Shown piece by piece: positions 1-9,581 of a DNA stretch of 64,000 nt (positions are counted from its first letter, which is position 1; each line of letters starts with the position of its first letter). The stretch is from Atrina japonica (lineage: Eukaryota; Mollusca; Bivalvia; Pterioida; Pinnidae). The position numbers and the translations under genes were made by a program. Location of the stretch: the NCBI GenBank assembly GCA_030159075.1, contig BROG01000153.1:592501-656500 (forward strand). The letters are read 5' to 3'. Below the pieces are notes generated by a model that worked only from the letters and a program-made list of their open reading frames with translations, searched no databases and was not told the DNA's origin.

Positions 1-138
1 TATCCGATTCGCATAAATTCTGCGGGGCAGAGTACCCTTTTTGATCATGATACGCACTTTCCGGTTATGACAAAATTCATGGGGAAAACGATTTATTCCT
101 CACTTGATACTCGGTTACAAGTATGGGCAATTGCCAGT
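1..138 (+). CDS. Possible partial coding exon, unknown protein
   Basis: Frame 1 is open from the window edge for 46 codons and stops exactly at a consensus donor (CAGT|GTAAGT at 135-144), so this may be the 3' part of an exon whose start lies outside the window. The other two forward frames have stops. The translation, which includes LFDHDTHFPVMTKF and LDTRLQVWAIAS, matches no family I recognise. It ends in phase 0. The next supported exon at 3605 needs a phase-1 partner, so the two cannot be joined directly: either an exon is missing or this belongs to another gene. Low confidence. Confidence 0.25.
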
Positions 139-319
139 GTAAGTTTATTTTTTTATGCTTTAATACCTAAACTTTAAACTCGTCCTGGTAAAGGAAGGGT
201 TCACGAGTCTCCACTCCGACAGGTAATATGGATTTTACTAAGTTTCATAAGAAAGTCAATAGAAGAACATATATAACGATAAATTATGGAATGATATGAT
301 TTAATGATGTATACGACAT

Positions 320-609
320 GTGTTTGCTTGTTTGTTTATTGTTGTTTAATGTCCCACTCGAGAATCTTTCACTCATATATGGAGACGTCACCAAATGCCG
401 GTAAAGGGCTTCAAATTTTGGCCTATGCTCGTCACTAACGGTCACTGAGCAGTGAGGGCTCTTTAAAATGCCAATACCTACGGTGACACGGGACCTCGGT
501 TTTACTGTCTCATCCGAAGGACAGGAAACCAACTTGCTGTCGGCTGGACTCGAACTCACGACCTCACGACCAAGAGTCGAGCGCGGTACCGACTGAGCCA
601 GGTCAGCTC
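320..609 (-). mobile_element. tRNA-derived SINE, full length, minus strand
   Basis: Read on the minus strand it starts with a tRNA-like head containing an A-box-like TGGCTCAGTCGGTA and a B-box-like GAGTTCGAGTCC. A conserved body follows (CACGTTAAAGAACC-like and GGCATTTGGTGACGTC), and it ends in a CAAACAAACA-type tail. A perfect 12-bp target duplication, TGTATACGACAT, flanks it at 308-319 and 610-621. The same family recurs at 6133-6421 and 26644-26915, with fragments elsewhere. The body resembles the conserved central domains of invertebrate SINE superfamilies, but I cannot name the family. Confidence 0.9.
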
Positions 610-785
610 TGTATACGACATATGAAAAGTTGTAGCTGCAATAAAGTATAGATTTATAAAAAAAAATAATTTTCAATTAAGTTTGAGAATGGGCCCCTAA
701 ATATTGCATTATTGTTTTCAATGACTGACAATAAATGTTCACAAGTTAAGTAATGTACGTTTTACATGATACACGACAATGAAGT

Positions 786-1110
786 CGTCCGCAAGTTTTA
801 AGGTCGGTATAATAGTCTTGTTTGCGACTACTCTGTTTCACTAAGTGAAATGTTGAGTTGCCTTTTCGTTGGCGGTTGTTGAGACGTCTGTACCAATTGT
901 GACGAGGATACACCCCTCACGTGTTTCCTTAGACTTGACTGTGGACTCACGGCGGGTGTGACCGATCGACAGGGGATGCTTACTCCTCCATGGCACCTGA
1001 TCCCACCTCTTGGTTTCCAGAGGTCCGTGTTTGTCCATTTTTACCGGATTTGTATCTATGTCCTGGACATTCTATTGATTTATGCTTTGGTATCTGAGGT
1101 TTTTATATTT
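786..1110 (+). mobile_element. Upstream PLE tail (tandem partial copy, pseudo-LTR)
   Basis: This stretch matches the 3' end of the PLE copies at 18.2-18.57, 27.0-27.34 and 63.36-63.69 kb. It covers the last codons of the RT ORF, ending ...LSEMLSC.FVGGC and a stop, and then a conserved 3' untranslated tail that ends ...TCCTGGACATTCTATTGATT...TCTGAGGTTTTTATAT. It lies directly before the GIY-YIG coding region of the next copy. Penelope-like elements are known to form such partial tandems, where the upstream tail acts as a pseudo-LTR. The minus-strand ORF at 841-1038 is a shadow of this tail. Confidence 0.8.
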
Positions 1111-3430
1111 TTACCACCGAGTATGTATCACTGCTGGTGGACATATTGTCCCCGAGGATACTTGTCACTCGGTACATATGCATTTAATGAAACAAGTACC
1201 AAAAAGTTACATACTGGATGGCACGGCGCCCAGTATAAAAAGGTGTCCTTCTGTGAAGTCTATCGGGAGCACAGACTCACAGAGATTGTTTGGTGCTCCC
1301 CGGGTTGTCCTTCGGGACATTAACAATTTAACGTATGTACAGTCAAAAGATGACCAGTTATGGTATAAACATAATAATGCTTATGTTCCCATAAAAAATT
1401 GTCAGATTCCACTTGACGACATTTTTGATAGTTCATTTTCAAATAATATACCAACAATTTCTAAATGTTCTGTCAGAAATTGTAAAACATGTCATATATT
1501 AATAACCGATCAAGTGTTCACCAGCAATCTGCCAAATGACCATTACAACACCAGAAGCTGGGATCATCTAGACTGCAAATCATCTAACGTTGTTTATGGA
1601 ATTGAGTGTACCTTGTGTTGTTTGATTTATGTTGGCGAAACTAAGGGGCCCTTAAATAAAAGAGTATCTGGTCATCGATTCGAGATTAATAGTGGGGGTA
1701 ACCAAATACTCTATCGACATTTCAACTCTCCTGACCATTCCATCTTGTCTATGACAGTGCGTATAATTGAAAAAATATACCACTGGACCAACAATCCCAC
1801 CTTGAGTACCCCCTTCCGTAGACAACGTGAAGAATTTTGGATTAAACAGCTTGGCACTGCATATCCCTATGGATGCAACGATAACATCCAAAGTGTAGGC
1901 AATCTATCAAGCCCACTGTCTAATGGTTTTAATGTGATGGAACTTTTTAATTCTAAGGTAAGACGTAAACGAAGTCACGGACATCGTTCTTACAACCGAC
2001 CCTACATACATGATGTCACTTTTTCATCTCTTTTACCTTACGTTAACAAAAAAAATTGGGTCTTCATCACATTCGCAGCAAACTTTATTCTGTTCCTTTT
2101 ACTAATCTCAATAAACTTTTTGAAGAAGCAAGAATGAACCCCTACACGGATTCTTCAACCCCAGAATACATACTGAACTCCATTATAATGGACATAGGTT
2201 ATCACAGACTGTTTAAGCCTGCACGTGTTAGAAACGATGACTGTTCTGAACAGAAACGTCTTTTCCTTAAACTTAAATTTACAAATAAAGGCATAGACGC
2301 TTTAAACATTGGCAATGTTCTAAATCACAAAAAAGTTCAGTCCTGTATTCCACCATATTTTAAACTGAAGACCACGCCTTGCATTTCATAAAGCTATACA
2401 CCTAGCATCGCATCCAAGCTATTCAATTACAAACAGGTTTTGCAGTGCCTAGACATCAACCATCTTCTACACAACACTGTCACATGTTCATGTGCTTCAT
2501 CTCCTTTCAAATACAATACTATCGGGCATGTCATTACCGGCGACGTTTCTATTGTTGAAAATGAAAGCCTCAAAAATCTTATTTCAAGGGGCCCTAAATG
2601 CCGGGAAGCCCGTTCCTTTAATGGCGTCAGAATTTCAGTTTAGTTATGGATTCTGTCGAAGATTATGCCAGACGATGGGTCAAACATGAAGACGTAGAAC
2701 CAGACACTTTGTCTGAATGGCTGAAAACCATACGATGGTTGATAAAATCTCGTATTCGAAAACTTAAAGGGACTATGAAAACACGTTATCCCTCTGTATT
2801 TAATGATCCAGAAGTAGTTACTGAACTGGATAGGTTACATGACCAATATGTACTGGTACCAGCAGACAAAGCCTAAAATAATATAGTTTTTATTTGTAAG
2901 GCACATTACTATAATTGTTTATTAGAAGAACTTGGGTTTAATACGAATTCTGGTAATCCTACATACACACGCAGCTCACTTTCAAAGGACGAGATCCTTC
3001 AAAATCACGTATCCGTATTACGCTCATTTGATATACCTACAACGGATACCGATTTCGAGCTACCATATTTATATTGGATACCTAAACTTCATAAAACCCC
3101 ATATAAGCAAAGATACATAGCAGGATCCAGCAAATGTTCTACCAAACCTTTATCATTACTCCTTACCAAGATATTGACAGCCGTTAAGGAGAAACTTCAA
3201 CAATACTGTACAGTTGCTTATTCCAGAAGCGGTGTAAATCAGATGTGGATACTTAAATATTCTAAACAGCTTTTAGAAAATTTGAAGGCACACAATTTTT
3301 CTCGAATTCACAGTATCAAAACTTCTCTACTCTTTACACTACTATTCCACATAAAAAATTAAAAGAAGACTTTTCAGCATAATAGACAACTGCTTTTTCA
3401 CTAAAGGTGGTACCAGAAAATTTAAATACC
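1082..3430 (+). pseudogene. Naiad-type Penelope-like element ORF: GIY-YIG endonuclease followed by RT (broken)
   Basis: The first open segment (1082-2137) carries a GIY-YIG nuclease at about 1588-1850: VVYGIEC..C, IYVGET, a conserved R and H in KRVSGHR, and a downstream glutamate in RQREEFW. After a frameshift near 2060 the protein continues at 2056-2391, 2440-2643 (SCASSPFKY, GHVITGD, ISRGPK) and 2646-2876 (RT N-terminal part with VLVPADKA). It then runs in pieces to about 3430 (YWIPKLHKTPYKQRYI, SGVNQMWILK). It stops before the catalytic YIDD region, which is deleted; the sequence jumps straight to the element tail. GIY-YIG upstream of RT is the permuted order described for Naiad PLEs, not the C-terminal position of canonical Penelope. 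Several frameshifts and a stop at 2875 make this copy inactive. Confidence 0.85.
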
Positions 3431-3579
3431 GGTCGACAGGGGATGCTTACTCCTCCATGGCACCTGATCCCACCTCTTGGTTTCCAGAGGTCCGTGTTTG
3501 TCCATTTTTACCGGATGTGTATCTATGTCCTGGACATTCTATTGATTTATGCTTTGGTATCTGAGGTTTTTATATATTA
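3431..3579 (+). repeat. PLE 3' tail closing the 1.1-3.6 kb copy
   Basis: It starts at GGTCGACAGGGGATGCTTAC and matches the distal half of the tail at 786-1110 almost base for base. It ends TCTGAGGTTTTTATATATTAA. Joined directly to truncated RT coding sequence, it shows an internal deletion of the catalytic RT core and the proximal tail. It ends only about 25 bp before the splice acceptor of the host exon at 3605. Confidence 0.8.
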
Positions 3580-3604
3580 ATAAAGTATCTATCTTCTGTT
3601 ACAG

Positions 3605-6600
3605 AATTTTTAAATGAAACGACTGATGCGCTACGAGAAAAATATGGTAACAGACTTATAGCAACTCCAATCGCTGGCGACTATAACAAGGGTATTGCTG
3701 CACTATGGTTAGATTTGTTTAATTCGAAATCCACTTTTTGAATTTGGAAATGTTTTAGGCCACACTCAACAATTTTTCACTTATATGGTAGCGATCAAAT
3801 TTCTATATTGGAAAAACTCGGACGGTTACCCAAGAATAGACCAGCGGCCTATAACTAACAAACTTTTTAAAAAAAATCAGCTTAGGTTCCGGCTGGGCTC
3901 GAACCTGCGCTGACTAGAAGTGAGATATTTTATAGTTCAAAAAGCGATGCTCTAACAACTCGGCCACGGAGACCTCTCGAAGTCGAAATAACTAGTAAAT
4001 GTATATATTTTTTCTCTGTAAAAGTACAACATTCAACATGAACTTTTTCACAATTCCTGAGGTACTTAGAAAAAAAAGGTACCAGTCATTATATTTCTTG
4101 TTAGAGCGCCGCTTGTTATGCGCATGTTAAATAGAAATCAATCTGTTCAGTTCTCTGCCTGTCCATCAACATTTTGATTGTAACACAATAACATCAATGG
4201 TTTTAAACGTAAAGTACTCCTATTTTTATTTTTGAAGGTTAAGAGCAGAGACAAATGTATTTTGGGGTACATGATGTACTTTATATAACCATGGTGTTAT
4301 CTCTTAATATTCAATATTGAGACAAATATAATTTGATAATACATTTAGGTTCGACACGGTACTAGATATGACGCAAAATCTTTCTGAGCACGCAGCATAC
4401 ATTTAGAACAAATAAAGAAAACGGGAAAATATACTGCTTAAATATGTCTGAACAATATTACTGGACATTTACAATTTTACCACTTTTAATCTAATATTAA
4501 TGTACACATAAAGCAAAATTTAAAAACAAATATCAGAAAGCTATTATTTCATATCAATATCAAAATTAGTACACCAAAAATACATTAAAAGCCATCTCAA
4601 GATGTAACATATTCGTGGTCAAGTGGTAGGAGCATCGCACCTTAAACCAGGGAGAATTTCACCTCTAGTCAATGTAAGTTTGAAACCCTGTGAAACGTTA
4701 GTTGAATTTGTAAACGTTTGCCAGTTTAGATGTGGAATGCCGATGGTCTCTTCCCAGGTATATTGTAACCGGGTTCTCTCCTTCACCATACGATCAAAAC
4801 ATTATTAAGTGTGGAGTAAAACAACATTCAAATTCACTATCATGACAAAATGGAACACATCACAGATATGAAAATGAAAATCAAACAATTTTTGTCCTAT
4901 CGTATAAACATTCTAAAGTGACATAATTACCAGTTATATATTTCACGTTCATGATCAACAAAACAATACTTAAATCAACATTTATATTCATATTTCAGTA
5001 GTATAAATGGGAACAAACTGATTACGTGGTTAGGAGGAGGCTTCCAGAATCAAGCATATTCTGATCAAGTAGATCGGTTACAGAGGTTATCCAAAGTCAT
5101 GGACGGTACGTGTGATAATTTGTATTTAAATGTAACATACTGTATGTGTGACTGTTAATTGTCACGTAATGTTAGAAGAATATATTGGCGTATGTCGACG
5201 GGTACTCATTATAAATTTATTTATTTTCACTAACAAATTGACGTTTCCAGTTGTAGGCGAAAACGTGCCCCATGAGTTGACATGAACTATGGATTATGCC
5301 AATACATGGGGGGGGGGGCTCTTTTCAAATTCCATGACTGTCGAGACACGGTATCATCCTTCTCATATCTTCCAATACTGTCATTACCTCTTTATTACGC
5401 GGGGCCCCCGTGGCTGAGTTATAAGAACATCACACTCACTTCATGGTCAACTTCAGCGGTTGAAACCTAAGCTGATTGTTGTGAGATCATTTTCCAATTT
5501 ACTTGGGAAATGTCGATCGACTCTTTGTGGGTACATTATAACCGGGTTCTGTCATTAAAACTTGCCGCCACCATATATGTCCACTTGCCTATTTCAAACC
5601 TATTTCGGTGGTCTAGTGGCAGATTGTATGATTAGCAAGCGGAAGGTCAAATGTTCGATTCTGAGTATCGAGTCATACATTTCAAATTTGTAGTGATTGT
5701 TCCTTTCTCAAACGCTCGCTCGGCACACGACTTAAAAGCCTTGGGTCTTTTGTGTAAGACTTAAAATATTATAAACATAATACCAAAGTTAACCGACATC
5801 CCATGTCAAGGCAGGAGTGACGACATGTTAAAACAATACTCATCGCATTTGTGCATTATTTTTCAGAAAATGACAGATTGGTTATCGCGTTGGATATTGC
5901 GCAAGATGAAAGATCGGTGAAAGATGCCTACCTAGATCCAGATGGTATGTACTTTTTTGTATTTGGCAGTGTAGAGTTTTCCTTCAATGTCTTTTTATCA
6001 TTGTCACCATTTATAATAAATGTAGTGTTATTCGTTGCTCACCTAAGCAACTTTCTCGCGATTATGGTCAAACGTCAACAATATACCGTACTTTAGTTTA
6101 ATTTGAGAAATTAAACAGCGTCTTCTAATTCATGGAGCCGGCGTGGCTCAGTCGGTAGTGCGCTCGACTCTTGATTTTGAGGTCGTGAGTTCCAGTCCAG
6201 CCGGCGGCAGGTTGGTTTCCTGTCCTTCGGATGAGACGGTAAAACTCGAGGTCCCGTGTCGCAGTTGGTGTCGGCACGTTAAAGAACCTTCACTGCTCAA
6301 TGGCCGTAAGTGCCGAGCATAGGCCAAAAATTTGAAGCCCTTCACCGGCATTTGGTGACGTCTCCATATGAGTGAAAGATTCTTGAGTGGGACGTTAAAC
6401 ACCAATAAACAAACAAACAAATCTAATGTGATTCTGTTTGTTAATAACAATCAAAAGTATTTTTATGACTATTCATGTCTGACGAGGGTTGGGCTAAGTG
6501 TAAATTACTTTCTGGTGCGTTTTTGTCTACCCTGAAGTGGACCGACGAAATTTAGCCAGTAACGTTGGCATCAAACATTTGTACATAAACACTTATGTTT

Positions 6601-7269
6601 CTTTTTTCTCTAATTTCATATACACTACATTGTTTAATTTCATTTGAAATGTGTTACTAATGGAAAAAAAAACAAACAAACAAACGCTTTATCGGATATC
6701 CAACTTTGTCAAAGTGTTTATCTATGCCGATCTGCACCACTGCTTTTCACAATTCGGCAACATGGGGAATAACGTAATGTGTTAATGTTTAGAGGGCGTA
6801 ATGTTATCGGCCGCGCAATTTTACCGGACTCGACTGATATATCAAAGTAACCTACCAAATAGGAATAGAACTTTGCTAAGTACAGTATTTAAGGAATCGG
6901 TTAAGGATGTTTGTTTTCTTTAAAAAAAACACCGATAAAGTCAGATTCCTAAGATAACTTAGCCTTGGAGAGCAGTCACGTGACTCTTTATATCAATTGA
7001 AATGGCGACATTTCAGTCCGAGGCAAAACAAAATGTGACGAAAGTATACTGATAATTAGTAAATATGTACAAAATGTGACGGTTGTTTAAATAAACCGGT
7101 GTCATATAGAAAACCTTCCCCCAAAGAAAATCTTCCCCCGGAAAATTTTCTATATAGAAAAGTTACCCCCATGGGAGAAAGTTTTGTATATAGAATTCAT
7201 TCCGCCCTCTCCGCATAGAAAATTTTCCAACCTGTCCGTTATAGGTTTGACTTTTATGTAACTTATAGA

Positions 7270-7365
<96 letters not shown>

Positions 7366-9279
7366 CTATGATCCAATATTCTAAATACATATACATGTAC
7401 ATGCAATGCAAAAAGCAAACAGTGCAATACACAAAATTCTTGGTGGAGGATGATATCAAAATTAAATGTTTCTTTCGGTAACCGCAATCAATTTTCTTTT
7501 TGTATCATTAATCGTTAATTTTCCTTTGCTGATTTAATCTGAAACTCAGATTATTTAAATATATATCAGCTAATTTATAGAATATTTCGCGGCCAAGCAA
7601 AGGTAAAAAATCTTAGAAGAACCCACAATGCATATCTATTTGACTTTGATTAATTTGCTCAGTAAGTAACTAATTAAGACATAATGATTTACCAACATTT
7701 TAAGAGTCTAGTTTTGAAATAGTTTTTTAGTACATACATTATTACACTCAAAATATGTGAAAACGTCACTTATAAGTTTGAATAAAATAAGTGAGAAAGT
7801 ATCTGATGAGACCGTTTCATAGTAAGTGAGAACGTCTCTTATAATTCAAATCTGGAAACAGGAGGGATTTACACTCAGCATATTTTTCCATACTATATTA
7901 TATTTTGAAATAGATAGATAATCAATAAACAAATTTATTAATATTTTTCCGGATTGAAGGGGAAAGTTTTCTATATAAAAAAATTCCAGGGGAGGGGAAC
8001 ATTTTCTATAAATGGGGAACATTCTCTATATAGAAAAACTTCAAAAGGGGGATGTTTTCCATATAGTATTCCTTCCTGGGGAAGATTTTCTATGTAAAAA
8101 AAAATTCCGGGAGGGGGGTGTCTATATAGAAAAAAATCCGGGGGTAGATTCTTTATGCGGAAGGTTTTCTATATGACACCGGCATTTTGTGCAGATAGTT
8201 TAACAATATGCGAAAACCAAAAACCAGTAAACACACTCAGTATTCACAAATTGTCGGTCCCTTGACCTTTATCAAGTGCAATTGTTGTCTTTCACTTGAT
8301 AAAGGCCAAGGGGCCGTAGAATTTGTGAATATTGAGTGTGTTTACTTTTTTTCGTATAACGATACTTCCCTTTGGAGGACATTGAATTTTATTGGAGTTT
8401 AAAGATAGAATGCAGACATTTCATGACGGCGGACGTAACTTGTGACAAAAATTCCTAAGTCTAATCCAGAAAAATCGGGGTTAAACCAAAAGGTAAAGAA
8501 GAATTTATGAACCACTATCGAACAAATGTTTTCGCATTTTAGATAGTGACACAGTGTATTGACTAACGAATACAGAGTTTGACTAAACAGATATTTTCAT
8601 TGTTGATTTGTATTTGATGTGAAACCTCTATTGACTTTTTCACGAAAGCTGCGGCTCTGAAACGAATACATAAACCACCCTACTAGAAGCTACTTTGCCA
8701 ACAAAGTTACAGGACGGAAATTATCGTGATAAAGTTTGTTTCAACTTATGATTAGCATATAAATGTTTTATATTTATAAGTGTTAATTTATTTTCATGCC
8801 TGGTATGCAGGGATATCTGTGCCTTTGTATTTAAATGCCATATGGCGTCTAAATAAGGAAATGGGCAGCAATGTAGATGTTGACCAGTTTACACTACATG
8901 CGGACTTCTATAAAAATACATCACCGAATTCCACGAGCTACATCAAATTGTATATGAAATCAAATTCCGATCAAAAACTAGAAATACGTAAGTATAATAA
9001 ACATACAAATATCTATCTAAAATCAGATTTCCTGTCGTCAACGTTTGTGTCTCCCAAAACGATTCAATACATGCCAGCATTGTTAACTTTCTGATATCGA
9101 CAAAGTGGTGTCATAAAAATATTGAGAACTGCGTACAAAGTCACTGCCTCTGATTGGACAACTAGATTCCTATCTCTCCTCACATACATACAAGATTCTA
9201 TTACTCTAATTTTTATATCCAAAAAGTCCTTTCTAGGGTATCTCCCAAAAGTTTGAACTTTATTTGAATGGCAAAATGG

Positions 9280-9358
<79 letters not shown>

Positions 9359-9581
9359 GTTTGTCTATACGTTTTTTGCTTTCGTTTCAGCCGGTCTTGG
9401 AATGATGGTGTCCTTCAGAAAAGACGAATGCCTATACCTGCACGAGGGCGAAGGAGTCAGTTGTAAATATAGCCATGACCAGATCAAAGATTTAGCAAGA
9501 AACGGAGGTTTGAGTATGTCAGAAATGTGGACAGATTCTGATAACCATGTGGCTCTTTGTTCATTCAAAGTTATATCTTAG
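3605..9581 (+). CDS. EgtD/EasF-like SAM-dependent amino-acid N-methyltransferase (3' five exons)
   Basis: Five exons read through: 3605-3707, 4999-5105, 5867-5944, 8811-8987 and 9391-9581 (TAG stop). The joins in exons 2-5 are all phase 1 with good sites (GTACGT, GTATGT, GTAAGT; TTTCAG-type acceptors). The first donor, GTTAGA after 3707, is weak. The protein matches the histidine-specific methyltransferase family: a Rossmann segment (DALREKYGN..., then GDYNKGI), LITWLGGGFQN in place of the family's LGG-IGN loop, LVIALDIAQD then AYLDPDG, YLNAIWRLNKEMG, and a C-terminal SCKYS segment followed by a Trp-Asp. EgtD makes trimethyl-histidine for ergothioneine and EasF methylates a tryptophan derivative; the substrate here is unknown. 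The N-terminal exons with the glycine-rich SAM loop are not visible, so the gene is 5'-partial. A possible AATAAA lies near 9981. Confidence 0.8.
3884..3975 (-). repeat. tRNA-like SINE head, minus strand
   Basis: On the minus strand it reads GGTCTCCGTGGCCGAGTTG..., then a long arm, then GCAGGTTCGAGCCCAGCC, the A and B boxes of a class-II (Ser/Leu-like) tRNA-derived SINE. The cloverleaf is imperfect, so this is a SINE head and not a tRNA gene. It lies in the first visible intron of the methyltransferase gene. Confidence 0.55.
4612..4790 (+). repeat. Degenerate tRNA-headed SINE
   Basis: It begins with the tRNA-like CGTGGTCAAGTGGTAGGAGCA and ends with TATTGTAACCGGGTTCTC. The same tail ends the element at 5403-5575, so both are diverged copies of one SINE family. 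The ORF across it is not coding. Confidence 0.5.
5403..5575 (+). repeat. Degenerate tRNA-headed SINE
   Basis: A tRNA-like start (CCCCGTGGCTGAGTTATAAG) with a B-box-like GCGGTTGAAACC is followed by a body ending ATTATAACCGGGTTCTGTC. It is related to the copy at 4612-4790. It lies in the intron between methyltransferase exons 2 and 3. Confidence 0.5.
5605..5775 (+). repeat. Third tRNA-headed SINE type
   Basis: GGTGGTCTAGTGGCAGATTG with AGCAAGCGGAAGGTC and TTCGATTCT gives a good A-box/anticodon-arm/B-box order, but the pseudo-cloverleaf has mismatches and a long non-tRNA body follows. Its end (ATTATAAACATAATACCAAAG) resembles the start of the interspersed repeat at 13855-14100. Confidence 0.45.
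6133..6421 (+). mobile_element. tRNA-derived SINE, plus strand
   Basis: Same family as 320-609: a head GAGCCGGCGTGGCTCAGTCG and a B box near 6187, then the conserved body (CACGTTAAAGAACC, CGGCATTTGGTGACGTC) and an AAACAAACAAA tail. Only a short possible target duplication (TCTAAT at 6124-6129 and 6422-6427) is visible. It lies in the large intron before methyltransferase exon 4. The minus-strand ORF at 6148-6450 is a shadow. Confidence 0.85.
7096..8182. mobile_element. Unclassified TIR element with palindromic sub-repeats
   Basis: The ends are perfect inverted repeats: CCGGTGTCATATAGAAAACC at 7096 and its complement ending at 8182, continuing about 24 bp. Just inside each end, a short unit around TTTTCTATATAGAAAA, separated by runs of C or G (CCCCC / GGGGG), is repeated several times, inverted between the left block (7105-7230) and the right block (7945-8180). 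No protein is encoded and no flanking target duplication is obvious. The middle holds a TA microsatellite and plain AT-rich DNA. It looks like a non-autonomous DNA transposon. Confidence 0.65.
7272..7360. repeat. (TA)n microsatellite
   Basis: About 45 uninterrupted TA units inside the 7.1-8.2 kb element. It creates a false poly-Tyr-Ile ORF on the minus strand. Confidence 0.95.
8227..8345. mobile_element. Foldback MITE (near-perfect hairpin)
   Basis: A 119-bp sequence whose left arm (GTAAACACACTCAGTATTCA from 8227) is the imperfect inverse complement of the right arm ending at 8345. The two arms run about 50 bp each around a loop near 8279-8292. The symmetry covers the whole length, as in hairpin MITEs. 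The ORF crossing it is not credible. Confidence 0.7.
9282..9355. repeat. (TA)n microsatellite next to a splice acceptor
   Basis: About 37 TA units ending some 35 bp before the acceptor of the last methyltransferase exon at 9391. It falsely extends that exon's ORF upstream. Confidence 0.95.

Noticed and set aside
284..676. 130-aa minus-strand ORF
   Set aside because: It is the tRNA-headed SINE read through; no coding evidence beyond absence of stops. The same applies to 6148-6450 and 26506-26787.
870..1000. Hammerhead ribozyme in the PLE tail, often found in these elements
   Set aside because: GTGACGAGGATACAC...TCCTCAC folds as a short stem and partly resembles the core, but the CUGANGA and GAAA boxes are not both present on either strand.
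841..1038. Minus-strand ORF starting MDKHGPLETKRWDQ, repeated at 27069-27266 and 63420-63617
   Set aside because: It is the reverse of the conserved PLE tail, present wherever the tail is; it shows no family match and is a shadow.
6133..6205. tRNA gene candidates at SINE heads (also near 3975, 4612, 5403, 5605, 26644)
   Set aside because: A and B boxes are present but stems mismatch and each is fused to a conserved SINE body, so these are SINE heads.
7263..7487. ORFs rich in Tyr-Ile (also 57272-57457 and the start of 9264-9581)
   Set aside because: Translated TA microsatellites.
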